Shown here one piece after another: positions 49,618-57,845 of a stretch of DNA of 64,000 nt. The position numbers were made by a program, and so were the translations under genes. The number at the start of each line of letters is the position of its first letter. Position 1 is the first letter of the stretch. Below the pieces are notes generated by a model. That model did not search any database. It was not told the DNA's origin and saw only the letters and a list, made by a program, of their open reading frames with translations. Origin of the DNA: Denitratisoma sp. DHT3 (GTDB lineage Bacteria > Pseudomonadota > Gammaproteobacteria > Burkholderiales > Rhodocyclaceae); contig NZ_CP020914.1 of assembly GCF_007833355.1 (NCBI RefSeq), positions 358,047-422,046 of the forward strand, read 5' to 3'.

Positions 49618-50493
49618 ATGAAGCCGGCTCCTTTCGAATACCACGCTCCGGCCACCCTGGCCGAGGCGGTGAATCTCCTGCAGCAATATGAAGACGACGG
49701 CATCGACGCCAAGATCCTGGCCGGTGGCCAGAGCCTGATGCCGATGCTGGCCTTGCGGGTGGCGCGTCCCGACGTGCTGATCGACCTGCGCCAGGTGGCG
49801 GGGCTGACCGGCGTCCGCGAGGAAGACGGCATGCTCGTCGTCGGCGCGATGGAACCCAAGCAGACCATGGTGGACGCTCCCCTGGTACGGCAGAGGCAAC
49901 CCCTGTTCCAGGCCGCATCCGAATGGGTCGGTCACCGTCAGATCCGCAACCGCGGCTCCGTGGGCGGCTCCTTCGCCCATGCCGATCCCGCCTCCGAATA
50001 TCCCGCCGTGGCCCTGGTGCTGGGGATGGAGATGAAAGCCGTGGGGCCTGACGGCGAACGGATCATTCCCGCCGACGAATTCTTCGTCACCTACATGACC
50101 ACGGCCCTGGAGAGCACCGAGGTGCTGGCCGAGGTACGGATTCCCGTCATGGCGCCAGGCACCCGCTGGGCGATCCAGGAAATGGCCCGGCGCAACGGCG
50201 ACCTGGCGCTGGCCGGCGTGACGCTGACCCTGCGGATGGAAGGCGGCCTGTGCAGCGATGCGCGGATCGCGGCCTTCGGCGTGAACGCCACGGCGGTGCG
50301 GCTGACGGCGGCGGAAGAGGCCCTGGAGGGCCAGCCCGCCGATGCCGCGCTCTTCGCCCGGGCGGCGGCGGCCGGGGCCGAGGCACTGGAAGAGCCCATG
50401 ACCTGCATTCACGCTTCGGCGGACTACCGGCGGCACCTGGTGAAGGTTCTCACCGAGCGCTGCCTCGCCGAGGCGGTCGGGCGTTCCGCCTGA
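49618..50493 (+). CDS. Molybdenum hydroxylase FAD-binding (medium, CoxM/XdhB-type) subunit
   Basis: A 291-residue FAD subunit (short CoxM type). FAD motifs are ILAGGQSLMPMLALRVARPD (near residue 34) and the second-domain NRGSVGGSFAHADPASEYPA. The C-terminal CO_deh_flav_C domain follows. It carries electrons from the 2Fe-2S subunit to the acceptor. ATG 49618 has only a weak site upstream. First of the M-S-L three-gene order; the small-subunit gene starts 22 bases after its stop. Confidence 0.92.
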   Translation: MKPAPFEYHAPATLAEAVNLLQQYEDDGIDAKILAGGQSLMPMLALRVARPDVLIDLRQVAGLTGVREEDGMLVVGAMEPKQTMVDAPLVRQRQPLFQAASEWVGHRQIRNRGSVGGSFAHADPASEYPAVALVLGMEMKAVGPDGERIIPADEFFVTYMTTALESTEVLAEVRIPVMAPGTRWAIQEMARRNGDLALAGVTLTLRMEGGLCSDARIAAFGVNATAVRLTAAEEALEGQPADAALFARAAAAGAEALEEPMTCIHASADYRRHLVKVLTERCLAEAVGRSA

Positions 50494-50515
50494 GACTGAC
50501 AAGAGGATTCCACCG

Positions 50516-51010
50516 ATGACAACCAAACATCCCGTAAGCGTCAAGGTCAACGGCATTCGCTACGAACGCGAAGTGGAGGCCCGCCTGACACTGGCCGATT
50601 TCCTGCGCCACGAACTGGCCCTGGGGGGCACCCACGTCGGCTGCGAGCACGGCATCTGCGGCGTCTGCACCGTGCTGATCGACGGCCGCTCCGCGCGCTC
50701 CTGCCTGACCCTGGCGGTCCAGATCGACGGCGCCGAAGTGACCACCGTGGAAGGCCTGCGCAACCGCGAGACCGGCGGCCTGCACCCGATCCAGCAGGCC
50801 TTCGTCGAGGCCCACGGCCTGCAATGCGGTTTCTGCACCCCCGGCTTCATCATGACGACCCTGGAACTCCTGCGCGAGAATCCGGACCCCAGCGAGGAGG
50901 AGATCAAGGAAGCCCTGGGGGGCAACCTGTGCCGCTGCACCGGCTACCAGAGCATCCTGGAATCGGTGAAGCTGGCGGCGGCGAAGCTGCGCGAAACCCA
51001 GGGCGCCTGA
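50516..51010 (+). CDS. Molybdenum hydroxylase 2Fe-2S (small, CoxS-type) subunit
   Basis: A 164-residue subunit with two 2Fe-2S clusters. The N-terminal plant-ferredoxin type uses Cys43, 48, 51 and 63 (HVGCEHGICGVCTVLIDGRS). The second, all-helical domain uses Cys104, 107, 139 and 141 (LQCGFCTPGFIM, NLCRCTGYQ). It shuttles electrons from the molybdenum site to FAD. AGAGG lies 9 bases upstream of ATG 50516. Confidence 0.95.
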   Translation: MTTKHPVSVKVNGIRYEREVEARLTLADFLRHELALGGTHVGCEHGICGVCTVLIDGRSARSCLTLAVQIDGAEVTTVEGLRNRETGGLHPIQQAFVEAHGLQCGFCTPGFIMTTLELLRENPDPSEEEIKEALGGNLCRCTGYQSILESVKLAAAKLRETQGA

Positions 51011-51052
51011 GCCCGACACCTGGCCCGAGAGAGAAGAGGCGGAAAGCACATC

Positions 51053-53464
51053 ATGGCGATCGAGATACCCAAACTGCCGGAACAGTTACCGACCACGGCG
51101 CCGCGCTTCGTCGGCAAGGAAGTCAAGCGCATCGAGGACCCGGGCCTGGTGGCCGGGACCGTCGAGTTCATCGACAACCTCTCGCTGCCGGGCATGCTCC
51201 ACTGCGCGATCCTGAGGAGCCCCCACCCCCATGCCCGCATCGTCAGCGTCGACGCGAGCGCCGCCCTGGAGATGCCCGGCGTCCACGCGGTGCTCACCGG
51301 CGAGGACGTCAAGCGCTGGAGCAATCCGGTCTTCACCGCGCCGGAAGGCTGGGGCGCCTACTGCATGGCCGTGGACAAGGTCCGCTTCGTCGGCGAGCCC
51401 GTGGCCGCGGTGGCGGCCGAGAGCCGCTACCTGGCCGAGGACGCCCTGGAGCTGATCCAGGTCGAATACGAGGTGCTCCCCCCGGTGGTCAATCCCGCCG
51501 CAGCCATGGCGCCCGACGCGCCCATCCTCTTCGAGGATCGGGGCACCAACGTGATCCAGAGCCGCACCTACACCTGGGGCGAGGTGGACAAGATTTTTGC
51601 CGAGGCCGACCACATCATCAGCGACAGCTTCCGCTGGAACCGCGTCGGCGCCAATCCGACCGAGACCTTCGGCTGCATCTGCCAGTGGGATCTGGTCGAG
51701 AACAGCCTGACCTGCCGCGGCTCCTACCAGACGCCGCGCTTCATGTCCCTGGGCCGCGGCGGCGCGCTCAACCTGCCGGCCAACAAGGTCAAGATCATCA
51801 CCCATCCGCAAGGCGGCGGTTTCGGCGGCAAGGGCGGCCCGCGCGGCACCGACATCGCGTCCCTGCTTTCCCGCAAGGCCTTCGGCCGGCCGGTGAAATA
51901 CATCGAAGACCGCATGGAATACCTGCTCGCCGGCGGCGGCCAGTCCTGGGACCGCTACTACGAAGCGTCCCTGGCCGTGAAGGCCGACGGCACCGTGACG
52001 GGCTTCCGCGTCAAGCTGGTGGACGACCAGGGCGCCGGCGCCGAAGGCTATGGCACCATCTCCGCCGCCAAGCCCCTGGCGGCCTTCACCGGCGCCTACC
52101 GGATCGAGGCCGCCTTCTACGACCTGACCCTGGTGGCCACCAACCGGGCGCCCACCTACCCCTACCGTGGCTATGGCCCTCCGCCCCATTTCTTCGTCCT
52201 CGAATCCCTGATGGACAAGACGGCACGCACGCTGGGGCGCGACCCGGCGGACCTGCGCCGGCAGAACTACATCAGGAAGGACCAGTTCCCCTACACCATC
52301 CCCAGCGGCAACGAATACGACAGCGGCGATTACGAAGCCGTGCTGGACAAGGTGCTGGCGCTGGCCGATTACCCCGCGCTGCGGGCCGAGCAGGCCAAGG
52401 CTCGCGCCGAAGGCCGGCTGGTGGGCATCGGCGTGGTGAGTACGGTCGAGCCCGGCGTCTTCGACTGGAACGCCTACGCCACCGTCGGCGTGCCGGGCGT
52501 GGGCGTGCCCGAGGGCGTCAAGGTGGCCGTGGATGTGCTGGGCAACGTCACCGTGGCGGTGGGCTTCCAGCTCCAGGGCCAGGGTCAGTTCACCGTGGCC
52601 GCCCAGGTGGTGGCCGATTACCTGGGCGTGGACATGAACGCCGTGAAGGTGGCCTCGGCCCCGACGGACGTCGCGATGCCCCATTTTGGCCAGGGCGGCA
52701 GCCGCCTGGGCGTGTCGGTCAGCGGCGCCATCCTCGGCGCCTGCGAGAAGCTGCGGGCGACCTTCTGCCAGGTGGTGGCCCACATGATGCACACCACGCC
52801 GGATCAGATCGAGTTGATGGACGGCCGCCTGCGCCTGCGCGCCAATCCCGAAGTCGGCATGAGCCTGGCCGAAGTCGCGGGCCTGATGCTCTCCCGCAGC
52901 GACCTGCTGCCGCCGGGCATGGAACCCTGTCCCGAGGCCACCTTCGTCTGGACCGGCCCCGGCCGCACCGCGCCCGACGACCAGGGCCGTTGCAAGAGCT
53001 ACCTCACGGCCGCCGCCGCCACCCACGTGGTGCTGGTGGAAGTCGACAAGGACACGGGGCGCACCGACATCCTCAAGTACTGCATCGTGGACGACTGCGG
53101 CACCCGCATCAACCCGGCCATGGTGGAAGGCCAGCTCCAGGGCAGCGTGGCCCAGGGCGTGGGTGCGGCGCTGTTCGAGGAGTACGTCTATGACGACCAG
53201 GGCCAGCCCCTGGTGACCACCTTCGTGGACTACCTGATCCCCACGATCCACGAAGTGCCCATGACGGAAAAAGCCGCCGTGGTCACGCCGTCCCCCTTCT
53301 CGCCCCTGGGCGCCAAGGGCTGCGGCGAGGGGGCGATCCACACCGCGCCGGCCGCCGTGGTCTGCGCCATCAACGACGCCCTGGCTCCCCTCGGCGTGGC
53401 GGTGCGGGAGACGCCGGCCTCGCCCCACCGGGTGTGGAAGCTGCTGCAGCAAGCCAAGCAATAA
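51053..53464 (+). CDS. Molybdenum hydroxylase molybdopterin-binding large subunit
   Basis: An 803-residue large subunit of the xanthine dehydrogenase/CODH family. It has an N-terminal a/b hammerhead (VGKEVKRIEDPGLVAGTVEF), the cofactor-binding HPQGGGFGGKGGPRGTDIAS, the YPYRGYGPPPHFF loop in place of AFRGFGG (xanthine oxidase) or AYRCSFR (form I CO dehydrogenase), and the catalytic Glu in GAKGCGEGAIHTAP (about 759). The loop argues against CO dehydrogenase form I and against xanthine dehydrogenase; it is a hydroxylase of unknown substrate, probably acting on an aromatic or alicyclic ring, perhaps as a CoA ester. Confidence 0.93.
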   Translation: MAIEIPKLPEQLPTTAPRFVGKEVKRIEDPGLVAGTVEFIDNLSLPGMLHCAILRSPHPHARIVSVDASAALEMPGVHAVLTGEDVKRWSNPVFTAPEGWGAYCMAVDKVRFVGEPVAAVAAESRYLAEDALELIQVEYEVLPPVVNPAAAMAPDAPILFEDRGTNVIQSRTYTWGEVDKIFAEADHIISDSFRWNRVGANPTETFGCICQWDLVENSLTCRGSYQTPRFMSLGRGGALNLPANKVKIITHPQGGGFGGKGGPRGTDIASLLSRKAFGRPVKYIEDRMEYLLAGGGQSWDRYYEASLAVKADGTVTGFRVKLVDDQGAGAEGYGTISAAKPLAAFTGAYRIEAAFYDLTLVATNRAPTYPYRGYGPPPHFFVLESLMDKTARTLGRDPADLRRQNYIRKDQFPYTIPSGNEYDSGDYEAVLDKVLALADYPALRAEQAKARAEGRLVGIGVVSTVEPGVFDWNAYATVGVPGVGVPEGVKVAVDVLGNVTVAVGFQLQGQGQFTVAAQVVADYLGVDMNAVKVASAPTDVAMPHFGQGGSRLGVSVSGAILGACEKLRATFCQVVAHMMHTTPDQIELMDGRLRLRANPEVGMSLAEVAGLMLSRSDLLPPGMEPCPEATFVWTGPGRTAPDDQGRCKSYLTAAAATHVVLVEVDKDTGRTDILKYCIVDDCGTRINPAMVEGQLQGSVAQGVGAALFEEYVYDDQGQPLVTTFVDYLIPTIHEVPMTEKAAVVTPSPFSPLGAKGCGEGAIHTAPAAVVCAINDALAPLGVAVRETPASPHRVWKLLQQAKQ

Positions 53465-53474
53465 GATGCCGCAC

Positions 53475-53501
53475 CGCGCCGCACCCCGAAGGTGCGGCGC
53501 G
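53475..53501 (+). other. Strong RNA hairpin between large-subunit and LLM genes
   Basis: A perfect 11-bp stem CGCGCCGCACC/GGTGCGGCGCG with loop CCGAA, starting 10 bases after the stop. No T run follows, so it is more likely an attenuator, partial terminator or 3' stabiliser than a full terminator. It would let the three subunits be made in excess of the downstream enzymes. Confidence 0.6.
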
Positions 53502-53533
53502 CGCCTTTCGCCAACCAATCCGAGGATGACCCC

Positions 53534-54604
53534 ATGGCACTGCGTGTCGAAACGGCCCTGATGGGGCCGGATACCGATCAATACGCCGGCAACGGCCAGA
53601 ACCGGCCGACCCTGGCGCGGCTGGCCCAGATCGCCCGGCAGATGGAGGACCTGGGTTTCGACGGCCTGACCACGCCGGAAGCCGGCCACGACCCCTTCAT
53701 TCCCCTGGCCATCGCCGCCGAGCACACTTCGAAGATCACCCTCGGCACCAACGTCGCGGTGTCCTTTCCGCGCAGCCCGATGATCGCCGCCCAGTCCGCC
53801 TGGGACTTGCAGAACCTCTCGGGCGGGCGCTTCACCCTTGGCCTGGGCACCCAGGTCAAGGGCCACAACGAGCGCCGCTACAGCACGCCCTGGACCAGCG
53901 CGCCGGGCCCGCGCATGCGCGAATACTTCCAGTGCCTGCGCGCCATCTTCCAGAGCTTCCAGAACCCGGAGCAGCCCACTTACTTCGAGGGCCAGCACTA
54001 CCGCTTCACCATGCTGCCGCCCTTCTTCAATCCGGGGCCCATCGAACATCCCAAGGTACCCCTCTACGCCGCCGCGGCCAACACCTACATGGCCCGGCTG
54101 GCGGGCGAGATGTGCGAAGGATTGCGGCTGCATCCCATCGCCACCTTCCGCTACACCAAGGAGGTGATCCTGCCGGCGGTGGCCGAGGGCGCCGCCAAGG
54201 GCGGCCGCGCCATGGCCGATTTCGACCTGATCGGCGCCCCCTTCATGGCCCTGGGCAGGAACGATGCGGAACTGCATGCCTCCAAGGAAGCATTGCGCAA
54301 GCAGATCGCCTTCTACGCATCGACCCGTTCCTATCACACGGTGCTGGCCCACCACGGCTGGGAAGACATCGGCCTGGAGCTGCACCGCCTCTCCGTGGCC
54401 GGCGAATGGGCGAAGATGCCGGCCCTGATCAGCGACGAGATGCTCGAAGAGTGGGCGGTGATCGCCACCTACGACCGCTTGGCGGAGGCGATCAAGGCCA
54501 AGAGCGACGGCCTCTTCCAGACCGTGGTGCTGGTGCTGCTGGGCGAGGCCCGCAACGACCTGGACCTGCTGCGCGAGACCGTGGCCAAGCTGCACCAGGC
54601 CTGA
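53534..54604 (+). CDS. LLM-class flavin/F420-dependent oxidoreductase (TIGR03617-like)
   Basis: A 356-residue TIM-barrel luciferase-like oxidoreductase with IARQMEDLGFDGLTTPEAGH, FTLGLGTQVKGHNERRYST and PLYAAAANTYMARLAGEMCE. It is closest by memory to the TIGR03617 branch, which is annotated as F420-dependent in mycobacteria. No F420-synthesis genes are in this window, so FMN, or F420 made elsewhere, remains open. GAGG 8 bases before ATG 53534. It may reduce or monooxygenate a CoA intermediate. Confidence 0.85.
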   Translation: MALRVETALMGPDTDQYAGNGQNRPTLARLAQIARQMEDLGFDGLTTPEAGHDPFIPLAIAAEHTSKITLGTNVAVSFPRSPMIAAQSAWDLQNLSGGRFTLGLGTQVKGHNERRYSTPWTSAPGPRMREYFQCLRAIFQSFQNPEQPTYFEGQHYRFTMLPPFFNPGPIEHPKVPLYAAAANTYMARLAGEMCEGLRLHPIATFRYTKEVILPAVAEGAAKGGRAMADFDLIGAPFMALGRNDAELHASKEALRKQIAFYASTRSYHTVLAHHGWEDIGLELHRLSVAGEWAKMPALISDEMLEEWAVIATYDRLAEAIKAKSDGLFQTVVLVLLGEARNDLDLLRETVAKLHQA

Positions 54605-54642
54605 AGATTTCAACGTACTGACGGAGTCAACGAGGAAACACC

Positions 54643-55908
54643 ATGAGCGACGGAAAGTTTGCCGCCGGCCCCCTGGCCGGTTTGCGGGTGCTGGACCTGT
54701 CCACCATGCTGGCGGGCCCCTACGGGGCGACGCTGATGGGGGACCTGGGCGCCGACGTGATCAAGATCGAGTCCCACTACGGTGACGAGAGCCGCCACCT
54801 GGGCCCGATGCGGGGCGACCAGCGTGGCCCCTACCTGAGCCTGAACCGCAGCAAACGCGACCTGGTGTTGGACCTGCAGCAGGAAGAAGCCCAGAAGGTG
54901 TTCGCCAAGATCGCCGCCACGGCGGACGTGCTGGTGACCAACATCCGCGAGCCGGCACTGTCCAAGCTGGGCCTGGCCTACGAGCAGGTGAAGGCCCACA
55001 AGCCCGACATCATCTGGATTCGGGTCACGGCCTTCGGCGCCGACGGTCCCTACGACGGCCGTCCCGGCATCGACTTCCTGGCCCAGGGCTACACCGGCGT
55101 GCTGACGCTCAACGGTGAGCCCAAGGGCGGCCCGGTGCGCACCGGCTTCCCGGCGGTGGACGTGATGACTTCGCTGCTGGTGGCCAACGCCGCCATGGCG
55201 GCGCTGCGGGTGCGCGACCAGACCGGCGAGGGGCAGCGCATCGAGGTGTCCCTGCTCGACGCCCTGATGCACGCCCAGGCCAGCTCCATCGGCACCTACC
55301 TGGCCACCGGCGACCGCCCGGTGCGCACCGGCAACCGCAGCCTCTACTTCGCCCCCTCCGGCGTCTATCCCACCAAGGACGGCAAGCACGTGGTGATCAC
55401 CACCCCGGGCGAGAAGTTCTTCGGCAAAGTCTGCCGCGCCCTGGACGCCGACTGGGACACCGATCCCCGCTTCCATGACATCGACGCCCGCCTGGCCAAC
55501 GAGGACGAACTGGATCGGGTGGTGGGCGAGCGCACCAGCCAGTTCACCCGCGACGAGCTGGTCGAGAAGCTGGTCGCCGCCGACGTGCTGACCGCGCCGA
55601 TCAACGAAGTGGAGGACGTGATCAAGGATCCCCAGATCCTGCACAACAAGATGATCGTCTCCACCCAGCACCCGGAACTGGGTGAGTTGCAGGTGACTGG
55701 CATTCCGATTCGTTTCTACAACACTCCCTGTGAAGTCAGGAAGCATCCGCCGATGCTGGGCGAACATACCCGCGAAATCCTGACCGAACTGGGCTACGGC
55801 GCCGCCGAGATCGACGCTCTGATCAAGTCCGGCCTGGCCGCCGACCGGCCCGAGCTGCTGCGCCTCCGGGAAGAGCGCAAGGCGAAGAAAAAAGCCCAGC
55901 AGGGCTGA
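54643..55908 (+). CDS. Family III CoA-transferase / CaiB-BaiF type (first copy)
   Basis: A 421-residue protein. It has the family start GLRVLDLSTMLAGPYGATLM, GADVIKIESHYGDESRHLGP and YLSLNRSKRDLVLDLQQEEA, and the catalytic Asp in GRPGIDFLAQGYTGVL. These enzymes move CoA between acids or act as CoA-ester racemases or isomerases. Spaced 38 bases after the LLM gene, so probably cotranscribed. Ends in a Lys-rich tail (EERKAKKKAQQG). Immediately after the stop begins a dispersed repeat. Confidence 0.92.
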   Translation: MSDGKFAAGPLAGLRVLDLSTMLAGPYGATLMGDLGADVIKIESHYGDESRHLGPMRGDQRGPYLSLNRSKRDLVLDLQQEEAQKVFAKIAATADVLVTNIREPALSKLGLAYEQVKAHKPDIIWIRVTAFGADGPYDGRPGIDFLAQGYTGVLTLNGEPKGGPVRTGFPAVDVMTSLLVANAAMAALRVRDQTGEGQRIEVSLLDALMHAQASSIGTYLATGDRPVRTGNRSLYFAPSGVYPTKDGKHVVITTPGEKFFGKVCRALDADWDTDPRFHDIDARLANEDELDRVVGERTSQFTRDELVEKLVAADVLTAPINEVEDVIKDPQILHNKMIVSTQHPELGELQVTGIPIRFYNTPCEVRKHPPMLGEHTREILTELGYGAAEIDALIKSGLAADRPELLRLREERKAKKKAQQG

Positions 55909-55910
55909 TG

Positions 55911-56067
55911 AAAAGGCTCGCCTCCCTTCGCCCCCTTCCGGGGGGGGCGATACGGTTCGCTGCGCTCGGATGTTTGGGGGAACGTTGTAGCGGCACCGAT
56001 AGGTTGCGGCTTCGCCGCGTGCCGCTTTCCCTTGGGGCGGCCCGGTGGGGAAGCTCCATTTTCACGT
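55911..56067 (+). repeat. Dispersed intergenic repeat, copy A
   Basis: About 155 bases starting with TGAAAA after the CoA-transferase stop and ending TTTTCACGT. It shares its order of blocks with the copy at 60657: CTCGC-rich start, GCTCGCTGCGCTCG-like centre, GGTTGCGGCTTCGCCGCGTG, then GGCCCGG and TTTCACGT. The core holds the hairpin GCGGC-TTC-GCCGC nested inside AGCGGCAC (55989-55996) / GTGCCGCT (56019-56026). REP-like structure, same strand in both copies. Confidence 0.75.
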
Positions 56068-56086
56068 CATTGTCCTAGCCTACGCG

Positions 56087-57265
56087 ATGGCGAAGACAGA
56101 GGCGTTGGCCACGCTCACAGTGCCCGTGGTGTGCTGGAGCGAGGGCGGTGTGGAGCATTCCGCCCGCTGGCGTTCCGAGCGCGGCGTGCCGCCGCCGCGC
56201 CGAGTGGTGATTGCAGACGACAGCCTGAAGGCGGACGCCGCCTACCGGCTCGCCTGCGAGGGTAGCGCCCTGTTGTGGCGGGGCGACTACCAGAACGCCC
56301 GCCAGTTGCTGCAGGCGCTGGCGCGGCGTCTCGAGCAGAAGGGCCACCGCCGCAAATCCGCTGCCAGTAAGGCATCCCAGGCTGATGCCGGCACGGCGTT
56401 TCACCGCCACCGCCAGGCCCAGGCCCAGCGCGCCCAGGTGTTGGGGATGCTGCTGCTGCCGCTGGATGCGGATTACCGCATTCCCCTGCGCCGGGCGCCG
56501 GACGTGCGGCAAGCCTGCCTGGAAGCCTACGGCTCACCGGACGGCCCCGCCCTGGTGTCGCTGCGGGAAATCCTGGGATTGATCGGCGCCCATGAATGGC
56601 GCCGGAAAGGCGTCGCGATTCCCGCCCTGGGGGCGGCGATCCATCCCCACTACGGCGTGTTCTCGCCGCTTCGCGGCGAATATCTGGACCTGGTGGCGCA
56701 GGCGCCGTTGCCGACGACGTCCCTGGCCTTCGACATCGGCACCGGCACCGGCGTGCTCGCCGCCTTACTGGCCCGGCGCGGCGTGGCGCGCATCGTCGCC
56801 ACCGACCTGGACCCGCGCGCGCTGGCCTGCGCCCGCGAGAACATCGTCCGGCTGAATCTGGAGCAACAGGTGGAGGTGCTGGAGACCGACCTGTTTCCAC
56901 CGGGCCGTGCGCCCCTGGTCGTCTGCAATCCGCCCTGGCTGCCGGCGCGACCCAGTTCTTCGGTCGAAAGCGCGATCTACGACCCCGACAGCCGCATGCT
57001 GCTGGGGTTCCTCAAGGGCCTGCCCGATCACCTGACGGCGGATGGCGAAGGCTGGCTGATTCTCTCCGACCTGGCGGAACACTTGGGTCTGCGCACGCGG
57101 GAAGACCTGCTCGCCGCCTTCGCCGCGGCAGGTCTGACGGTGCTGGGGCGAAGCGACGTGCGGCCTCGCCATCCCAAGGCGGGCGACCGCGAGGACCCGC
57201 TGTACGCGGCACGCAGCGCCGAGGTCACCTCGCTCTGGCGGCTGGGCGTCCGCGCGGCGCCTTGA
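56087..57265 (+). CDS. Class I SAM-dependent methyltransferase (PrmC/RlmF-like)
   Basis: A 392-residue protein. N-terminal ~200 residues contain a basic stretch (RLEQKGHRRKSAASKASQAD) and no obvious enzyme motif. The C-terminal part has the methyltransferase core: SAM motif LAFDIGTGTGVLAALLARRG, and LVVCNPPWLPARPSS, the NPPW motif of N-methyltransferases acting on planar nitrogens. Possible substrate: a protein Gln or RNA base. ATG 56087 lies after repeat A; a longer in-frame start (56045) would fall inside the repeat and lacks a ribosome site. Stop abuts the stop of the next gene. Confidence 0.85.
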   Translation: MAKTEALATLTVPVVCWSEGGVEHSARWRSERGVPPPRRVVIADDSLKADAAYRLACEGSALLWRGDYQNARQLLQALARRLEQKGHRRKSAASKASQADAGTAFHRHRQAQAQRAQVLGMLLLPLDADYRIPLRRAPDVRQACLEAYGSPDGPALVSLREILGLIGAHEWRRKGVAIPALGAAIHPHYGVFSPLRGEYLDLVAQAPLPTTSLAFDIGTGTGVLAALLARRGVARIVATDLDPRALACARENIVRLNLEQQVEVLETDLFPPGRAPLVVCNPPWLPARPSSSVESAIYDPDSRMLLGFLKGLPDHLTADGEGWLILSDLAEHLGLRTREDLLAAFAAAGLTVLGRSDVRPRHPKAGDREDPLYAARSAEVTSLWRLGVRAAP

Positions 57266-57757
57266 TCAGTGCGACTCGGCGGTGAGCGGTTGCCAGCCGG
57301 GGTGCTCGAAATACGCCGCGTAATCCTCCAGCCCCTTGACGACCGCGACGGCGCCCCGCTGCCGGCCCGCCTTCGATTTCTCCGTCATTTTCTCGGCGCC
57401 GGCCAGCATCTCGCCGATGACGGTGTGCAACTGCGCGTCGGCTTGCGGGTCGAGCTTGCAACTGGCGATGATGGTATTGACCTCGCCGCGCACGTCCCCG
57501 GACAGCTTGCGGTATTGGGCGGCGGTCAACCTGCCGCCATGGATGTCCGCCAGCGCTGCGCCCATCCGCGTGCGGATTTGCTCCATGCCGTTGCGCAGCG
57601 GCGCATCGGTGGTCCATTTCGTGCCGTCCGCCTTGAGGGTCGGCCGTGCCGGCGCGGCGGCGTGATGATCGTGGCCATGATGATGTTCCGCGGCCAGCGC
57701 GCCACCCAGCGAGAGTCCGACGGCGGCGAGCAGGCCCAGAATCCTCTTGAAAAACAT
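57266..57757 (-). CDS. His-rich periplasmic protein (DnrO-like)
   Basis: A 163-residue exported protein. Signal peptide FKRILGLLAAVGLSLGGALA, then a metal-binding-looking EHHHGHDHHAAAP run. The rest includes KWTTDAPLRNGMEQIRTRMG, a block I recall from small proteins annotated DnrO in gammaproteobacteria and in metal-resistance loci. Could bind Cu, Ni or Zn. Its stop is directly adjacent to that of the convergent methyltransferase. AAGGAG lies 6 bases upstream of ATG 57757. Confidence 0.7.
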   Translation of the reverse strand: MFFKRILGLLAAVGLSLGGALAAEHHHGHDHHAAAPARPTLKADGTKWTTDAPLRNGMEQIRTRMGAALADIHGGRLTAAQYRKLSGDVRGEVNTIIASCKLDPQADAQLHTVIGEMLAGAEKMTEKSKAGRQRGAVAVVKGLEDYAAYFEHPGWQPLTAESH

Positions 57758-57845
57758 GAAAGCTCCTTGTGGCAAGCGCTATGCGCGGAAGGCCAGGAGA
57801 CTGCCCGCGCTTCCTTAATCCATCCTTAAGCCGCCGGACCGTCCT

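Noticed and set aside
49618..53464. Carbon monoxide dehydrogenase (CoxMSL)
   Set aside because: Gene order fits, but the large subunit has PYRGYG where form I CODH has AYRCSFR, so CO oxidation is not supported.
51086..54613. A 1175-codon open frame opposite the hydroxylase and LLM genes
   Set aside because: Antisense to two well-defined genes and crosses their intergenic gap; no recognisable domain. A codon-bias artefact of high GC.
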